Source: Aphelidium insulamus (taxonomy: Eukaryota; Aphelidiomycota; Aphelidea; Aphelidiaceae). From it: a DNA stretch of 64,000 bases. The notes under the pieces were generated by a model, which searched no databases, was not told where the DNA came from, and worked only from the letters and a program-made list of their open reading frames with translations. This document shows, one piece after another, positions 12,331 to 24,600 of this stretch (the stretch's first letter is position 1; every line of letters starts with the position of its first letter). Location of the stretch: NCBI GenBank assembly GCA_036784855.1, contig JAZDSV010000053.1, positions 23,112-87,111 of the forward strand. Reading direction: 5' to 3'. The translations under genes and the position numbers were made by a program.

Positions 12331-12337
12331 TTTTATA
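12331..12337 (-). promoter_or_regulatory. TATA box facing the exon-module array
   Basis: Minus-strand TATAAAA in a GC-rich setting, oriented toward the repeated-exon gene downstream. There is no convincing minus-strand gene between it and that array, so it is the best candidate core promoter for it. Confidence 0.5.
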
Positions 12338-12339
12338 CC

Positions 12340-14094
12340 CGTCGGACCCTTGTTTGTTTCTGGGCGCTCTGACTCACATAGACCTCGGGCCATATGACTC
12401 AATATGACTCTATTGAGGGCCTTGGCCCTTGTGCCAGCTGCAGGCAGTGCGGTGGATGGGCGTGCGCTCGTCGCCGTTTTGCCCGCGCGTCTCTACCCCG
12501 CCTGGCGCCCACACACGCGTACCCATGAGCCATCAACAACAATGAAGCAAGTACATCTACACAGTACAACCAGTGAGCAGAGTGAGACACCCTGATGTGA
12601 TATGTAACCATACCACACCAGCCCACCATCACCACCACACCACCGACCACTAGGCAGCCACTGAGAGAGACACAGCACACAGAGACAGAGAGAGAGACAC
12701 ACACACAGGGAGACGCGCACCCACAACAAAGGAGTGTTCCCACTGCCCCAACGTGGCGTAAATGGTGTTTCACCTTTGCCCGTGAGAGTGGACGGCTGCT
12801 TGCCACACAGAGTGTCGGTGTGCAGACGTCCCGTTGTACCCACAAGATGCGGGCACTCGGCCTTCACTGGTCTCCCTGGTCCCTCTGTCTAGTTGGTTGA
12901 CTGGTAATGGATTGACCACTTTCATGCATCATATAGGCATGCCTCCCTCTTATCCCGTTGGCCGGCAATATTGACTGCAATCTTATGTTTCCCTACTGAG
13001 AGCCTCATTGACGTATTCACCTTGATCTACTGCATTTCATCATGCCAGCATAGGGCATAGATAATAGCAAGGGAGAACTGTTATGGTTGAACTCAAAGTT
13101 CACTGCTGTGCTCTTCCATCTGTTCGCATAGCTGGTAGTATAGCAATCCTTTTGTCGTACTTAAGCGGTGATCACTTACGAAATAGCTTAGCATGCCTAC
13201 TTTTACCACACCATTTTACGGGTATGTACGTACGTATGTATCATTTACGAGCTAGTGCGGCAGATATGCAGCATTGAGGGGCCAGCCACACTGCTGGCCA
13301 CTAACACGCGATATGAATGGACTACTAACTAGGGGGCGAATAGTTTGCGCTTTTATGTCCGCTGAGTAGTCATCTGTGCGATGTGGTGCAGCACTGCTGA
13401 CGAGACGAGACATGTTGCGTCATTATTGCGAAAGCGTCCGAGCTGAATGTAACAGTTCATTTGCAGTAGATAACAGGAAAAGTTTATGCATGCGAAACGT
13501 ATGCAACCGGAAACAGTCACTTAGAATGGAATTTGGCGGCAAAATGCCGAAGATTAACGGACTTACGGGAACCAATGCCGGTGAAAGACGATTCGTCACT
13601 CGTAGCCCCCTCGACGGTAAAGCAGACAGCTACACTGCTTACGAGCAATGCGTCATATTGACAACGTTCTAGCTGCACATGCGCCAGGCTGTGGTTGGTT
13701 GCTGGTATAATGATAATTATGTGTGGCAATGGTATAAAATCATTGGCATATGATGGCAGTGATACGCAGAGCCATTCCGCACTACAGTGGATGTCTTTAT
13801 CGACACGAGGAAGGACGGCAAGAATGGTACTTGCATTTCAGCTACTTTGTACTCTGGGCTCCGGCTACGCTTACAACGCGTAATTGCCATTGTCAGACAT
13901 TCATAATGCCGTTATGTATGCACCAGCTGAACGTGACAGTGTACAGCACAGTCAAAGAAATTCCAAGGCCGACCGGGCCGGCCAATCCCGTCGCGTCGCG
14001 CGCCAAGTGAGTGATGCAATCATGCATCAACCCTCATTGCTGATATTCATACACGTACACATACGCTTGCAGCACAGAGACATTATAATTATAT
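12340..14094. other. Long intergenic region, no convincing gene
   Basis: Contains low-complexity CA/GA runs at about 12600-12730 and otherwise unremarkable sequence. Several ORFs of 60-150 codons exist on both strands, but none shows family motifs, compatible splicing or the composition of the flanking genes. The last ~100 bp presumably hold the promoter of the LRR gene. Confidence 0.5.
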
Positions 14095-15980
14095 ATGGGC
14101 AACAATGCTACTTCAGCGCGCGAAATCGACATCTCCGACAGGCAGCTGGCCGAACTGCCACTGGACCCGGAGCGTCAGTCATCCCTAACGAAACTGTTTG
14201 CGCGCCGGAACCAACTGACACGTGTCCCGGCCGAGATCCAGCTCTTCACCAAGCTGACAGACATATCATTCCGCGACAACATGCTGGACGCGGTGCCGGT
14301 GGAGCTGTGCTCGCTGCCCGGCCTGGTCAGCCTCTCACTGTCATTCAACCGCATTCGCGCGGTGCCGGTCGAGATCGGCCAGTTGAAACAGGTGCAGATA
14401 CTGTCACTGGCGGGCAACCTCATCACGGAACTTCCCGCCGAAATAGGCCAGCTAGTCTCGCTGCAGGCGCTGGACCTGCAGCGCAATCGGCTGGCAGCCC
14501 TGCCCGACGAAATCTGCCTGCTGGTCAGTCTGCGCACGTTGCTGGTGCAAAAGAACCAGCTGAACCGCTTGCCAGCCGACATTGGCCAGTGCCAGCTGAT
14601 GCGCAGTCTGAACATCAGCTTCAACCACATTGACCAGCTGCCGGACTCGGTGGGCAGGCTGTCGTGCCTGACGGAGCTCCAGATGGCGTCGAACCAGGTC
14701 GCCGCACTCCCGGCGGACATGTTCACGCACCTGGCGCGTCTGACCAGCTTTGACGCGCACACCAACCGGCTGTCGAGCGTGCCGAGTGATATCGGGCGCT
14801 GCACAGAGCTGCGCCGGCTGAACCTGGCGCTGAACCGGTTGTCGGCACTGCCGCACGAAATCGGCCGCCTCACCAAGCTGGAGTGGCTGAATGTGAATGC
14901 CAACTGTCTGCAGGCGCTGCCGGCGTCCATCGGGGGCCTGCAGATGCTCAACAAGCTGGGCGTGGTGCAGAATGCGTTGCGCACACTCCCGAACGAGGTG
15001 GCGCTGCTTCGGCGCCTGGCCAAGATGGATCTGCGCCGCAACCAGATCGCCGCACTGCCGGCCAGCATCCGGTTCATGGCCGCGTTAACCGCGCTGCTAC
15101 TGGACGGCAACCCGCTGCACACGGAACAGGGCGCACTGGAGCCGAGCCGTGCCGTCCCCGGTCAGATTGTCCGCGACTCTGCCATCAGCCTGCGGGAGAT
15201 GGCGGCGCGCACTCTCTGGCAGACACGCCTCGCCGGCAGCCTGGTGCCGGCATGCAGCAACTTTAGTGGCCGCACCGCGGCACACAACACGGACCACTGG
15301 GAGACACCGCAGTGCGTGAGGGAACTACAAGTGCCCCGCTTGCTGGAGAGGTACATGGCGCCGCCATCACTGTGCCACCAGTGTCTGCATCCGTTCTGCC
15401 GCGAGTCCGTCACCTACATTGACCACTCGTCCATTCGGTCCATGGACCCTGCAGTCACGGTGCCGGTACTGTTCCAGTTCTGCTCCCGGCGGTGCACTGC
15501 GACATTCGAAGCTGCCAACGCTACCGTGACATCTGCCGCCATCACTACTGACAGTGCCGATGGCATTGCACAGCGCTTTGCAACAACAACCACCACCGGC
15601 AGGCAGGCTGCGGCCGGTGTTCCCATGCAGCAGTCACCCACGGACACACTGCTGCTGGGCTACATGTGGACTGCGGCCATGATCTCGCCCACAGAAGCTG
15701 GGGCGAGTGTGAGTGGCGCGGTGCCTCGCCTACCGCCACCCGTCACCACAACTCATCATCATCATCATCTGCCCTCCTCGCACCACGGTAACACTGCTGC
15801 CGGTCTCATTAACCGCATACTGTCCAGTACGTGTTCGGTAGTACTTGTCTCATACTATGACATCTCTCACACACTGCTCCTCTCACAGATCACACCCAGC
15901 CACATCGCGGTGTAGCGGGTGCTGCAGCTGTACAGCAAGACGGCGACGCAACGCAGCGGCAGTCACTCGAGAACTTTTAG
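14095..15980 (+). CDS. Leucine-rich repeat protein with C-terminal Cys cluster
   Basis: Exons 14095-15826 and 15889-15980 join in phase 1 across a 62-nt intron, giving 607 residues; without splicing the frame would read into intron sequence and end at 15915. The start MGNNATS has Gly2 and a Thr at position 6, a plausible N-myristoylation signal. Residues ~25-350 are a near-continuous array of ~23-residue LRRs of the x-LPxxIGxLxxLxxLxL type, the Shoc2/Ras-binding LRR style. Residues ~426-463 hold C-x2-C-x4-C and C-x3-C, which could bind zinc. The C-terminal ~130 residues are Thr/Ser-rich with a His run. Role is inferred only: a membrane-tethered scaffold in signalling. No orthologue can be named safely. 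Confidence 0.85.
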
Positions 15981-16167
15981 AGCTGCTACATCTGCACAGA
16001 TATGGATAAGGACGCCTTGCATTCAATAGTTTGATAGATCTTTGCATAGATTGACCCTTACAGTTGTCTTAATTTATACTTTCTATGTACTCTTGCCTCT
16101 AGCAGCTATTGCTATCCATCCGGCAACTCATTCATTGAACGACAGCCCAGCAAGTTCACGCAAGTGA

Positions 16168-16926
16168 TTACATGGCACCGCCAAGTTGACGTCGAGCAAA
16201 ATCAACGCCACTGTTCTCCAGCTTGGGTGCACGGGGCGAAGTGCCAGCCATACCGCCTTTGGCCGTCGAGCCATGGACTGCAGATCCACTTGGTGTAACA
16301 TCGTCGCCAAATCCATCATATGCACGGCTGATTTGCAGAAAGTTGTAGACATCCTACACACATTATACAGAAAATCACAAGGGTATGTACTGCTATTACC
16401 CGCACGCTGGGCAAACTCTGCCCAAATATTTCCAGCAAGAGACTGTCCTTTTGCACAGCGGCATTGTAGTCCTGCTCGTTGACACGTCCGTCACGGTCCT
16501 CATCCAGTTTCTTCATGACAATGTCGACAATATCCTTGATACCGTCCTCATCCTCATCTGCTCCCTGTTGGAGATGATAAGCAATTAGACGATCATGTGC
16601 ATCCAAAGTCAACTTACTCTGGCCAAACAGTGCTGCAACATTTGAAACATTTCCTCCTTGCTAATGTACCGATCGCCGTTCAAGTCATACACCTTGAAGC
16701 AAACTGCAGGTTGAGATGTTAATCAGTGCACAGGCCTGTTGTATGGATAACTGCAGCAGGCAAGAACATGAAATAAGAGTAGCCAGACGTACACTTGAGC
16801 CTCTCTTCAATCTTGCCCTTGAGAAAGACCGACATTCCCTTCACAAACTCTTCAAACGTCAAATGATTGTCGGCGTCCTGGTCAAAGACGCGAAACACTA
16901 CGTGATGATGCTTATAATACTTGCAC

Positions 16927-16959
<33 letters not shown>

Positions 16960-17247
16960 CTCAACGCACCACGATCCATAATGAGGGATTCGGTCATCTG
17001 GAAGCGGGACACGAGCATGTCACGAAAGTGCTGCCGGTCGATACGCTCCACGCCAGTCGGGCCAACAGTCGGCTCCATAGTTTGAAAGTGGCGCGACAGC
17101 ACTTCTAATTCGGCGCGATCAACTACGTGGCAGGTGGTCAGACCCAGACAAAGAGGTGCCTGTGTATATATAAGGGAGAAACTTGCACGGCGACGAGGCC
17201 TCCAGCGCTTCCAGCAGCAGCTGTTGCGGCGTCTTTTTCGCGCTCAT
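16168..17247 (-). CDS. CALAXIN: Calaxin (EFCAB1), axonemal EF-hand protein
   Basis: Six exons on the minus strand: 17247-17189, 17160-16970, 16897-16793, 16703-16618, 16564-16406 and 16353-16168, total 261 residues, all phases consistent. Blocks match calaxin/EFCAB1: C-H-V-V...[20 protein letters not shown], then EF-hands at [28 protein letters not shown] and [14 protein letters not shown], followed by LLLEIFG. The length exceeds the ~211-residue animal protein because of a Gly/Ala-rich C-terminal tail in the last exon. Calaxin is a Ca2+ sensor that stabilises outer-arm dynein docking on doublet microtubules. Intron 2 contains a (GT)n run just after its donor. Its presence is direct evidence that the organism builds motile flagella. 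Confidence 0.9.
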
Positions 17248-17397
17248 TGTTCACGCACTGCGCACCGACAAACATACATTAAGGCGGCTTAAATACATAA
17301 GCGTTGCATATATAATCGGCCGTTCATACACACCCTATACATACTGTACAGACACTGGCATACAGAGTCGGCAGCGTCTGCATAGACACCACTTACA
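17248..17397. promoter_or_regulatory. Divergent promoter between calaxin and VPS15
   Basis: Only 150 bp separate the two start codons, which point away from each other, so both promoters must lie here. An AT-rich TATATAATC-like element is near 17310. Whether the two genes share regulation is inference from spacing. Confidence 0.5.
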
Positions 17398-20300
17398 ATG
17401 GGCAACACCCTGTCCACTGCACCGGATGGCCATCACCTGCTCGATTTGACGGCAGAGAATGGCGTCAACTACGTGCACTACGACAAGAGGTCAGTCTAGG
17501 GATCTTGCTGCGGCCCATCACCCCGCCTCACACCCATACAACATGCAGCATGGGGAACTCGCGCTTCCTCAAGACCATCAAGTGCCGGCACAACACAGAA
17601 GGCACGGTCGTCGTAAAGATATTCTTAAAACCGGCCGATATGCGCCCGGGTGCCGTCCGCAGTCACGTGGAATCATTGCTGGATATGCGTAGTGCACTGC
17701 AGGATGTTGCCAACACCTGTCCCTACCAGTCGGTTGTGGAGTTGGAGCGGTCTGTGTTTCTCATGCGCCAGTTCCACCATCACAATCTCTACGACCGCAT
17801 AAGGTGCCCTTTCCCTGTGGTGAGTACATATCACGCACAGCTAACTGACTGTAAAAGTACACGCCCCTTTCTCAATGAGCTGGAGAAGAAGTGGATAGTA
17901 TTCCAGCTGCTGCACTCCGTGGAGAACATTCATTCGCGCAAGGTGCGTATATTGTACTTACATTGCCACTTGCTGATGCGGAAAGATCTTTCACGGCGAT
18001 ATAAAGACGGAAAACGTGCTCCTGACCAGCTGGAACTGGGTTTATCTGTCAGACTTTGCCCCATTCAAGCCCACGCTGCTCCCAGAAGTATGTTTATCCT
18101 CTTGGTGGTCGCCTCACTGACTTGTAAGGATGACCCGGCGGATTTTGCCTACTTTTTCGACTCGAGCTTGCGTCGGTCTTGCTATATTGCACCGGAGCGC
18201 TTCTTCAGTCAGAGTGATGCCAAATCTGTGGTGAGATGATTTCGTTGTTAAGCATCATTGTAACTTCGTAGACCTTCGATATGAATACAGCGCTGAGGGA
18301 GAGCATGGACGTATTTTCTCTTGGTTGTGTGATTGCCGAACTTTTCCTGGATGGCACGCCACTTTTCACCCTGGCACAGCTGCTACAGTACAGAAAGGCT
18401 GCACACAATCCCGACCGTGACTTGCAACGTGTATCCTGTCCACAAATCAGAGAAATGGTTCGCCACATGATCCAGTTGGACCCTAACAAACGTTATGGCA
18501 CCTTTGATTATTTGTCGCACTGGTAGTGTTACGTATCTACCACATTTCAGTACTAATTTATCACTGCAGGCGCCAAGCGTTTCCCGGTTATTTCTCCACG
18601 TTTCTATACCAGTACATGTCATCACTGTCGGATCCAGTGAGCCCGTCGCCAGACGGGAGAACATCGGCTGCCGATGACAAGATTATTCGAATGTTCAATG
18701 ATTTTGACAAGATCGCGTACTCGCTCAACTTTCACGAGCAGACAGACCCGATGTCGCTTGGGTCTACTTTAGCAGCCGGTCCATCTGACGTATGGACTTT
18801 GTTTTATTAATTATTCGTAGTGGCACATTGCTCACTACGAACAGTTTCTTCCTATGCAGCTGGCCATTCCAAATTATGTTCATGATTTTGAATCGCCTCT
18901 TATTATTAGAGGTAGCATTATCTTGTAATTCGCAATGCATGTCAACTGAAAAGTCGCGTCAGGCCACGATGCTACGCTGATCTTTTCCCCGCTTTCGTCA
19001 TGCGTGAGAAATGTATCCGAGCCATCGGTTGTCCTCTTTGCGTTGGACATGATGCTTGCGGTGGCTACATACATGCTGGACCAGGAAAAGATTGATCGCG
19101 CGTTGCCATACTTTATCCATTTCCTAAACGACTCCAGTTCCATGATCCGATCGCGAGCCCTCCACTGTTTGACTCAACTGGTACTCATCAGCGTATCCAC
19201 TCGTTTTATACGCGCTGACGTATGTGTGCAGCTGGTTCTGGTGCAGAATATCAGCAGCTCAGACTCGCGCATTTTTGTAGAATACATCATGCCGGCTCTG
19301 ACCGATTTCTCCACAGACCCTAATGTCGGTCTGCGCTCCATGTACGCGAGGTGTTTGCCGGTGCTGGCAGAGACTGCGTTGAAATTTCTGGAACTTGCAC
19401 AGGTATTGGAGAACTTATGACATTAATCAGGATAATAATCCAATAGGCCAATATTGAAGACCTGTCAGCACAATCGGGAATTGAAGGCGATGAATCTCAG
19501 CCGGTAGGACAGCACAAATTCATGCATGCTTCGGCTCATGCAGTAGATTATGCGCTACGATGAAATGGTGGCAGAGCTGCACGAGTCGTTCATGGACGGA
19601 ATCATTGTTGCGTTGAGTGATTCGGCATCGATTGTGAAATGCAGCTTGCTTGCTGATGTCGCTCCGCTGTGCCTATTTCTTGGCCGCGAAAAGACCAGCG
19701 ATGTGTTGCTGTCACACATGATCACGTTCCTCAATGATTCCGACTGGCGGCTGCGAATGTAGATACTGTAGATAAATGGGGTTCAACTGCTTACATCGCA
19801 ATTAGGAGCTTCTTCAACAGCGTGGTCGCCGTCGGCTCATTTTCCGGTTCCAAGAATTTGGAACAGTTTCTGCTGCCTTTGCTTCTTCAAGCACTCAACG
19901 GTACGGTGGATACTTGGATAATATTGGATACTTGTTATAACAAATTCTTCCCAGATCCTGAGGACTCTGTGGTGGAAAAGGTGGTGGCTGCGTTGAGATC
20001 GTTTATTTATTTGGGCTTGTTTCAAAAGATGAAGTTGCGTGAAGCATGCATTGCCATCGTGCCATTTCTGGTATCACCAAATCAGTGGATACGGTCTAGA
20101 GCGATCTCGCTGGTGGTCTGCGCTGCTCAGCAGCTCAATTCGATGGATCAGTTTTGCTTCATTGTACCCGTGATCAGACCCTACTTGCGCATCTCGGCTC
20201 TCTCCGCGATTGACGAGGCGAAGTTGCTGGAATTCCTGCGCGAGCCAGCAAGTAGCCTCTCCAATTGAAATGAGACTAATTAGCTGTGCTTGAATGTAGA

Positions 20301-22824
20301 TGAGTCAGCAGGACTATAATTGCGCGGTGGACATGTTCAAGGGTGCTACAATCATCCGGGAGAACAAGTCGGTTAAATCAGCCTCAACTGGCTTGTTCAC
20401 GAGCAAGAATGTGTCTGCCATGGCAACATCAGTTGATCAGTACGGATGCAGAGATTGTATACCATTGTTTTCCGCTCATTATCATTTCTTGCACAGGTCC
20501 GAGATGAAGCGACTGTTTGCGGTGCATCAAGTTCCCGCTAGTGTTCAGGAGCTTATTCATCTATCAATGCCGTATTTACTTCGCCGTACGCTGTCCAAAT
20601 ACACTAAGTCGTCGTGGACACCGGCCGCTAGCGATTCGGCGTCCCCATATTCTTTGGATACGCGCTCATCTCTAAAGACCACATTCTTATCGCCGCCAAC
20701 TCCGCCGCAGGAGAACGAGAAGCAGCATCCGCAACGAAGTCATGTCCGCGCATCCTCGGTGCCATTCAGTGCCGCTCGGCGTTCATCCCCGGCACCGATC
20801 TTGAGCGCGCGCCACTCTCTTGTCAGCCAGTCCCGGCCGCAAAGTACTGCATCAGGTGAAAGGCAAGCCGACAGCACAACACTGGGCGCCAGTCTACCAA
20901 CTGAAAGCAGCAGTCGCTTGGAAGTCACACATAGTAACGTGATGCAGCGGCCCCACAGTCCAGCGCGAAGTCTTATGACAAGGACCGTACAGCACCGTTC
21001 CACTGCCTCTACGGGCACAACAGTTGCCGAAGCCGTGGGCGAGCTTGACTCTGGCGATGGATATGCTATCGAGAAATTGGAGGCCATGTCGGACGTGGCG
21101 GCGCACGAAGTCGCACCGCCGATCCCGCAGCATACTTTAACGTGGCCAGACGGGGAAGATGATGATGTCACAGCGCCAGCGGGACACATTGGTCGAACTT
21201 TCATGTCGTTGGACAGTGTGCTGCCTAGTGGCGAGGAGTGTTGTACCCTAGCTCCTCTGCAAGACCCACTGCCCAAGATATTGGCCAAGTGTGCAGTGAA
21301 AGCCTTTCCGCCGCCCCTCGACGATTTCGGCCCCAAGTTGTCGGTGCCTACTTCGGCGTTCAAGCATCGCCGTGCGGCCTCCTCCAAGAGCCGCCATATA
21401 CTGGCGCTGTCGTCATGGCGACCACGTGGGTTGTTGGTGGCCAATTTTACTGAACACACTGGGCCTGTTCATTGCTTGGCGCTGTCTCCCGACGGCCAGT
21501 TCTTCTTAACCGCGTCCGCGGATCACACCATTAAAGTATGGGACTGCCATCGCCTGGAGAAAAATGTCACTAATCGCTCACGCGCCACTTACATGCATGA
21601 CGACGAGGTGATGGGGTTGGTGTTTTGCGGTGCCACCCACACATTTGCCGCCGCCTCCAAGAGCGGCCGGGTGGACATTGTGCGCGTGGATTTGACAGTC
21701 GCAGTGGGCGCAGGTGTCAGCGGCGCTGTTGGTGTACAGGCTGGCAACGGTCCGCCTCGATACAATCGCCTTCAGCTTGTCAGGCGACTGACACTGCTGG
21801 ATGAGTACGCCGTCTGTCTGGACTATAGCAACGACGGTGGGTTTATCTTTACTGTTTACTGCTTCTTTTCGTTTTTTACTCATTATCTTCTCTAATAAGC
21901 TAACGGTGTGTAGCATCGCGATCGATACTTGTATGTGCCACCAGCCGTGGAAACGTTTATGGCTGGGATTTCCGCACCAACCGGCGGGTGTGGTATGTGG
22001 CGGTGCCGCCCCATCTCGGCCTGCCCACTGGCCTGCTGCTGGACCCAGAAAGCAGCGCCTGGCTGTGTATCGGCACACACCGGGGCGTCATATACACATG
22101 GGACACTCGATTCCAGATTCCGCTGCGCGTATGGACACACCCTGCCCAACAGGCGGTCAACCGAATCACTGCGTACCGCCCACGCAACGGCTCCAGCAGC
22201 GGCACACTGGCATTAATTTCATGCGGTGTGAACGAGTTTTCCGTGTGGGACATTCAGCGTGCAGAGTGCCGCGAGGTGTTTAACGCCCGCGAACTCACCG
22301 AGAAGCTGGGGCGGTATGTGCGCGGCTACAAGGCCGGCGACGCCCCTGCTTCCGAGATGGCAACTAAAACAGTTCTCCGCGACGACTCGAACCAGCTACC
22401 GCTGCCACCAACCGTGCGCGCCATTTGCCAAGCACCCGACTCCAGTTACATCATTAGCGCAGGGGCCGATACCCGCATCAGGTTCTGGGACGTGGGCGAG
22501 GTGGAGAAATCGTTTGTTGTGTCGGCGCAGACTGCCCGCGCCGAGGGAGTGGAGCGCACCTACAGCTCCTACCGCACCGATACACTGACCTTTCATCACG
22601 AGCGCACTCTGCACCTCAAAGACCAATCCGCATCAGCACGCAAGGGCACAGCCAACAAGACGCCACTGACATCCACCACACTCGATAGCGCGCCGGTCAA
22701 CTACATGGACCACGCCATCACTGTACAGCACACGGACTGCATTAACGACATGCTGCTGGCCGAGTTCCCGTTCCCCGTGGTGATTACGGCCGGCCGAGAT
22801 GGCGCTGTCAAAGTTTGGAAGTGA
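17398..22824 (+). CDS. VPS15: VPS15/PIK3R4, pseudokinase-HEAT-WD40 subunit of PI3K class III
   Basis: Seventeen exons with consistent phases: 17398-17489, 17549-17803, 17858-17942, 17986-18087, 18129-18230, 18272-18522, 18570-18789, 18860-18911, 18954-19180, 19232-19402, 19447-19503, 19547-19758, 19806-19900, 19955-20247, 20300-20439, 20497-21836 and 21914-22824 (1,534 residues). MGN start (myristoylation). The kinase-like domain has HGDIKTEN and SDFAPFKP with YIAPERF. HEAT repeats fill the middle ([32 protein letters not shown]), then a low-complexity linker and C-terminal WD40 repeats ending [11 protein letters not shown], as in human PIK3R4. It anchors and regulates VPS34 in autophagy and endosomal sorting. 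The exon ending at 20247 uses a GCAAGT donor; the only GT alternative breaks the frame. Confidence 0.95.
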
Positions 22825-22879
22825 ACAGAGAGAGAGTTTTCAGTTTGCCTTCTATTGTATTGCTTGAGAATGAAATCTA

Positions 22880-24306
22880 TCAGAGCCGCCGCTTTTTGCT
22901 CGTGGCGCCTTGCCTGCGCAGACCAACTGTCGTCTCCATCTCGTCCCATACGTCGTTGTCGTCATTGTCCGCATCATCCTCGTCAAGCTTCACTTGCGCC
23001 ATTTCTGCCGTTATGCAGCTTAACCGCTGCTTGACGTACATCTGCATTATTTCACATTAGCGGTTACATTTCATATGTATATACATATCTTATACCTTGT
23101 GAAGCAGCTTGAAGGAGTGCCGGTCGTGTACGCGAACATGGCGATCCACGGACGCACTGACAACATATTTGCTGTCCTCTCCCGTGCACGATATGTCCAC
23201 GACAGCGCCCGCAAAGCCCTTGTACCCGCCCAGCACCCGCATCTCACCCAGATCCAGGCGCTGCAGCGCGCCCTGCGTGTCCGAGAACAGTACTTCACGC
23301 GAGTCCGGCACGCAGCACATGGCACGCACAGGCAGCCGATCTGCCGGCGTGCACTGCGGCTCCATGGAGCGCACGGGGCGACGATGGGCGCGAGTGTCGT
23401 ACAGGCGAATCTGCCCCAGACCCGTGCCGACCACCAGTTCGTGTGCAGTGAGGAAGCGAATGTGGTTCACGGCGACGGGCACGCGCATGTCCAGCCTGTC
23501 GTTCTTTACGTTCTTGGCCTTGAATAGTGGCTGTGGCTGTGGCTGTAGTGGCGGCGGTGTATCGCTGTTGTTGACGCTGTTCTGTGCCGCTTGCAAGTGC
23601 GGTGCGACCAGATCGTACACGGCCAGATCGCGCTCCTTGCCGCCGATTGCCAGCAGCGTGGAGTGCACCTGCATATCGCGCAGATTGTCTCCAAACTGCA
23701 GCTGCAAGGAGGTGTCGATCATGTGCTGGCTAGGCTCGCTGTCACCCAAGGCAATTCTCCGTCGCGCAAATGAGCCGCTGGCAGTGCAAGTGTACAGCAC
23801 GCTGTTGTCACCGCTGGTCTCGTCATCTGCCGGGCAATGCAGCCCGACAAACGGCACCGTGCGCGATGCCGTGTCCTCGTCGAATGAGCACACTACCGAC
23901 ATTGGCGCGCCAGCTTGCTCGCCGTCCACGGACAAGCATTGCACGCGTCCGCCCTTGTGCGCGGACCACAGGCGCGTAGCGGACGCGTGGGAGCGGCATA
24001 TGCGCTGCACCGCCATATCAGGCTGCACCTGGCCCCACATGTGGTCCGGAGTGGGCGGTGGCTGGGCAGCTGCAGCAGTTACAGTGCCAGCCACTGGCTT
24101 GGGCGCCTTGCTGGTGTTGGTGGCACAGCTTGCGCGCTTCTTTGAACCGCCGACAGACGCGGCGGTGGCGCCACCATCCACCTGCCAGTTGAACACTGCA
24201 CCACACACGCCAAATGAGTATGTGTACATGCACGCATATGTATACACACACACACACACACACCTTTAAGCAGGCCAGCATCGTCGCCGGTGCAAATTCG
24301 CATCAT
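22880..24306 (-). CDS. WDR74: WDR74/Nsa1-type WD40 ribosome biogenesis factor
   Basis: Exons 24306-24264, 24195-23096 and 23041-22880 give about 434 residues. Exon 1 encodes MMRICTGDDAGLLKG, which joins in phase 1 to VFNWQVDGG, matching the family start. Later blocks are FKAKNVKNDRLDMRVPV, GTGLGQIRLYDTRAHRRPV and LGGYKGFAGAVVDI, with an acidic-then-basic C terminus (DEDDADNDDND, then KKRRL). WDR74/Nsa1 works in the nucleolus on pre-60S particles with the AAA ATPase NVL/Rix7. The donor of intron 1 is itself the first GT of a (GT)n tract, so slippage would change the splice site surroundings. A second in-frame Met one codon downstream is an equally good start. Confidence 0.9.
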
Positions 24307-24341
24307 TTTCGTTTTCTTCTTTCCGATTGCAACTGTGTTGT

Positions 24342-24600
24342 CCACTCCAAGCATTTGCAGTGTAAATGCTTGGAGTGTTGTTAAGCTGTAAATATGCTTC
24401 AACTTCACGCTTATATCTGTCTGTGTCCACTCCAAGCATGTGCAGTGTAAATGCTTCATAGAGTGTTATTAAGCTGTAAATATGCTTCAACTTCACGCTT
24501 ATATCTGTCTGTGTCCACTCCAAGCATTTGCAGTGTGAATGCTTCATAGAGTGTTATTAAGCTGTAAATATGCTTCACCTTCACGCTTATATCTGTCTGT
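24342..24600. repeat. Three tandem copies of an ~85-90-bp unit
   Basis: Copies begin near 24342, 24425 and 24514. Each contains CCACTCCAAGCAT, AAGCTGTAAATATGCTTCA and CACGCTTATATCTGTCT. Copies 2 and 3 are nearly identical; copy 1 has a small deletion near TTGGAGTGTT. The array starts about 35 bp upstream of the WDR74 start codon. Confidence 0.9.

Noticed and set aside
12399..12845. 148-codon minus-strand ORF
   Set aside because: Low-complexity Cys/Val/Ser content from CA/GA runs; no start context or homologous feel.
13376..13883. Short ORFs upstream of the LRR gene
   Set aside because: No motifs, inconsistent composition and no splice partners.
14175..15122. 315-codon minus-strand ORF opposite the LRR gene
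   Set aside because: It mirrors the GC-rich LRR repeat in an antisense frame; the plus-strand LRR pattern is unambiguous.
23109..24269. 386-codon plus-strand ORF
   Set aside because: Antisense shadow of the WDR74 main exon, which has clear family motifs and splice phases.
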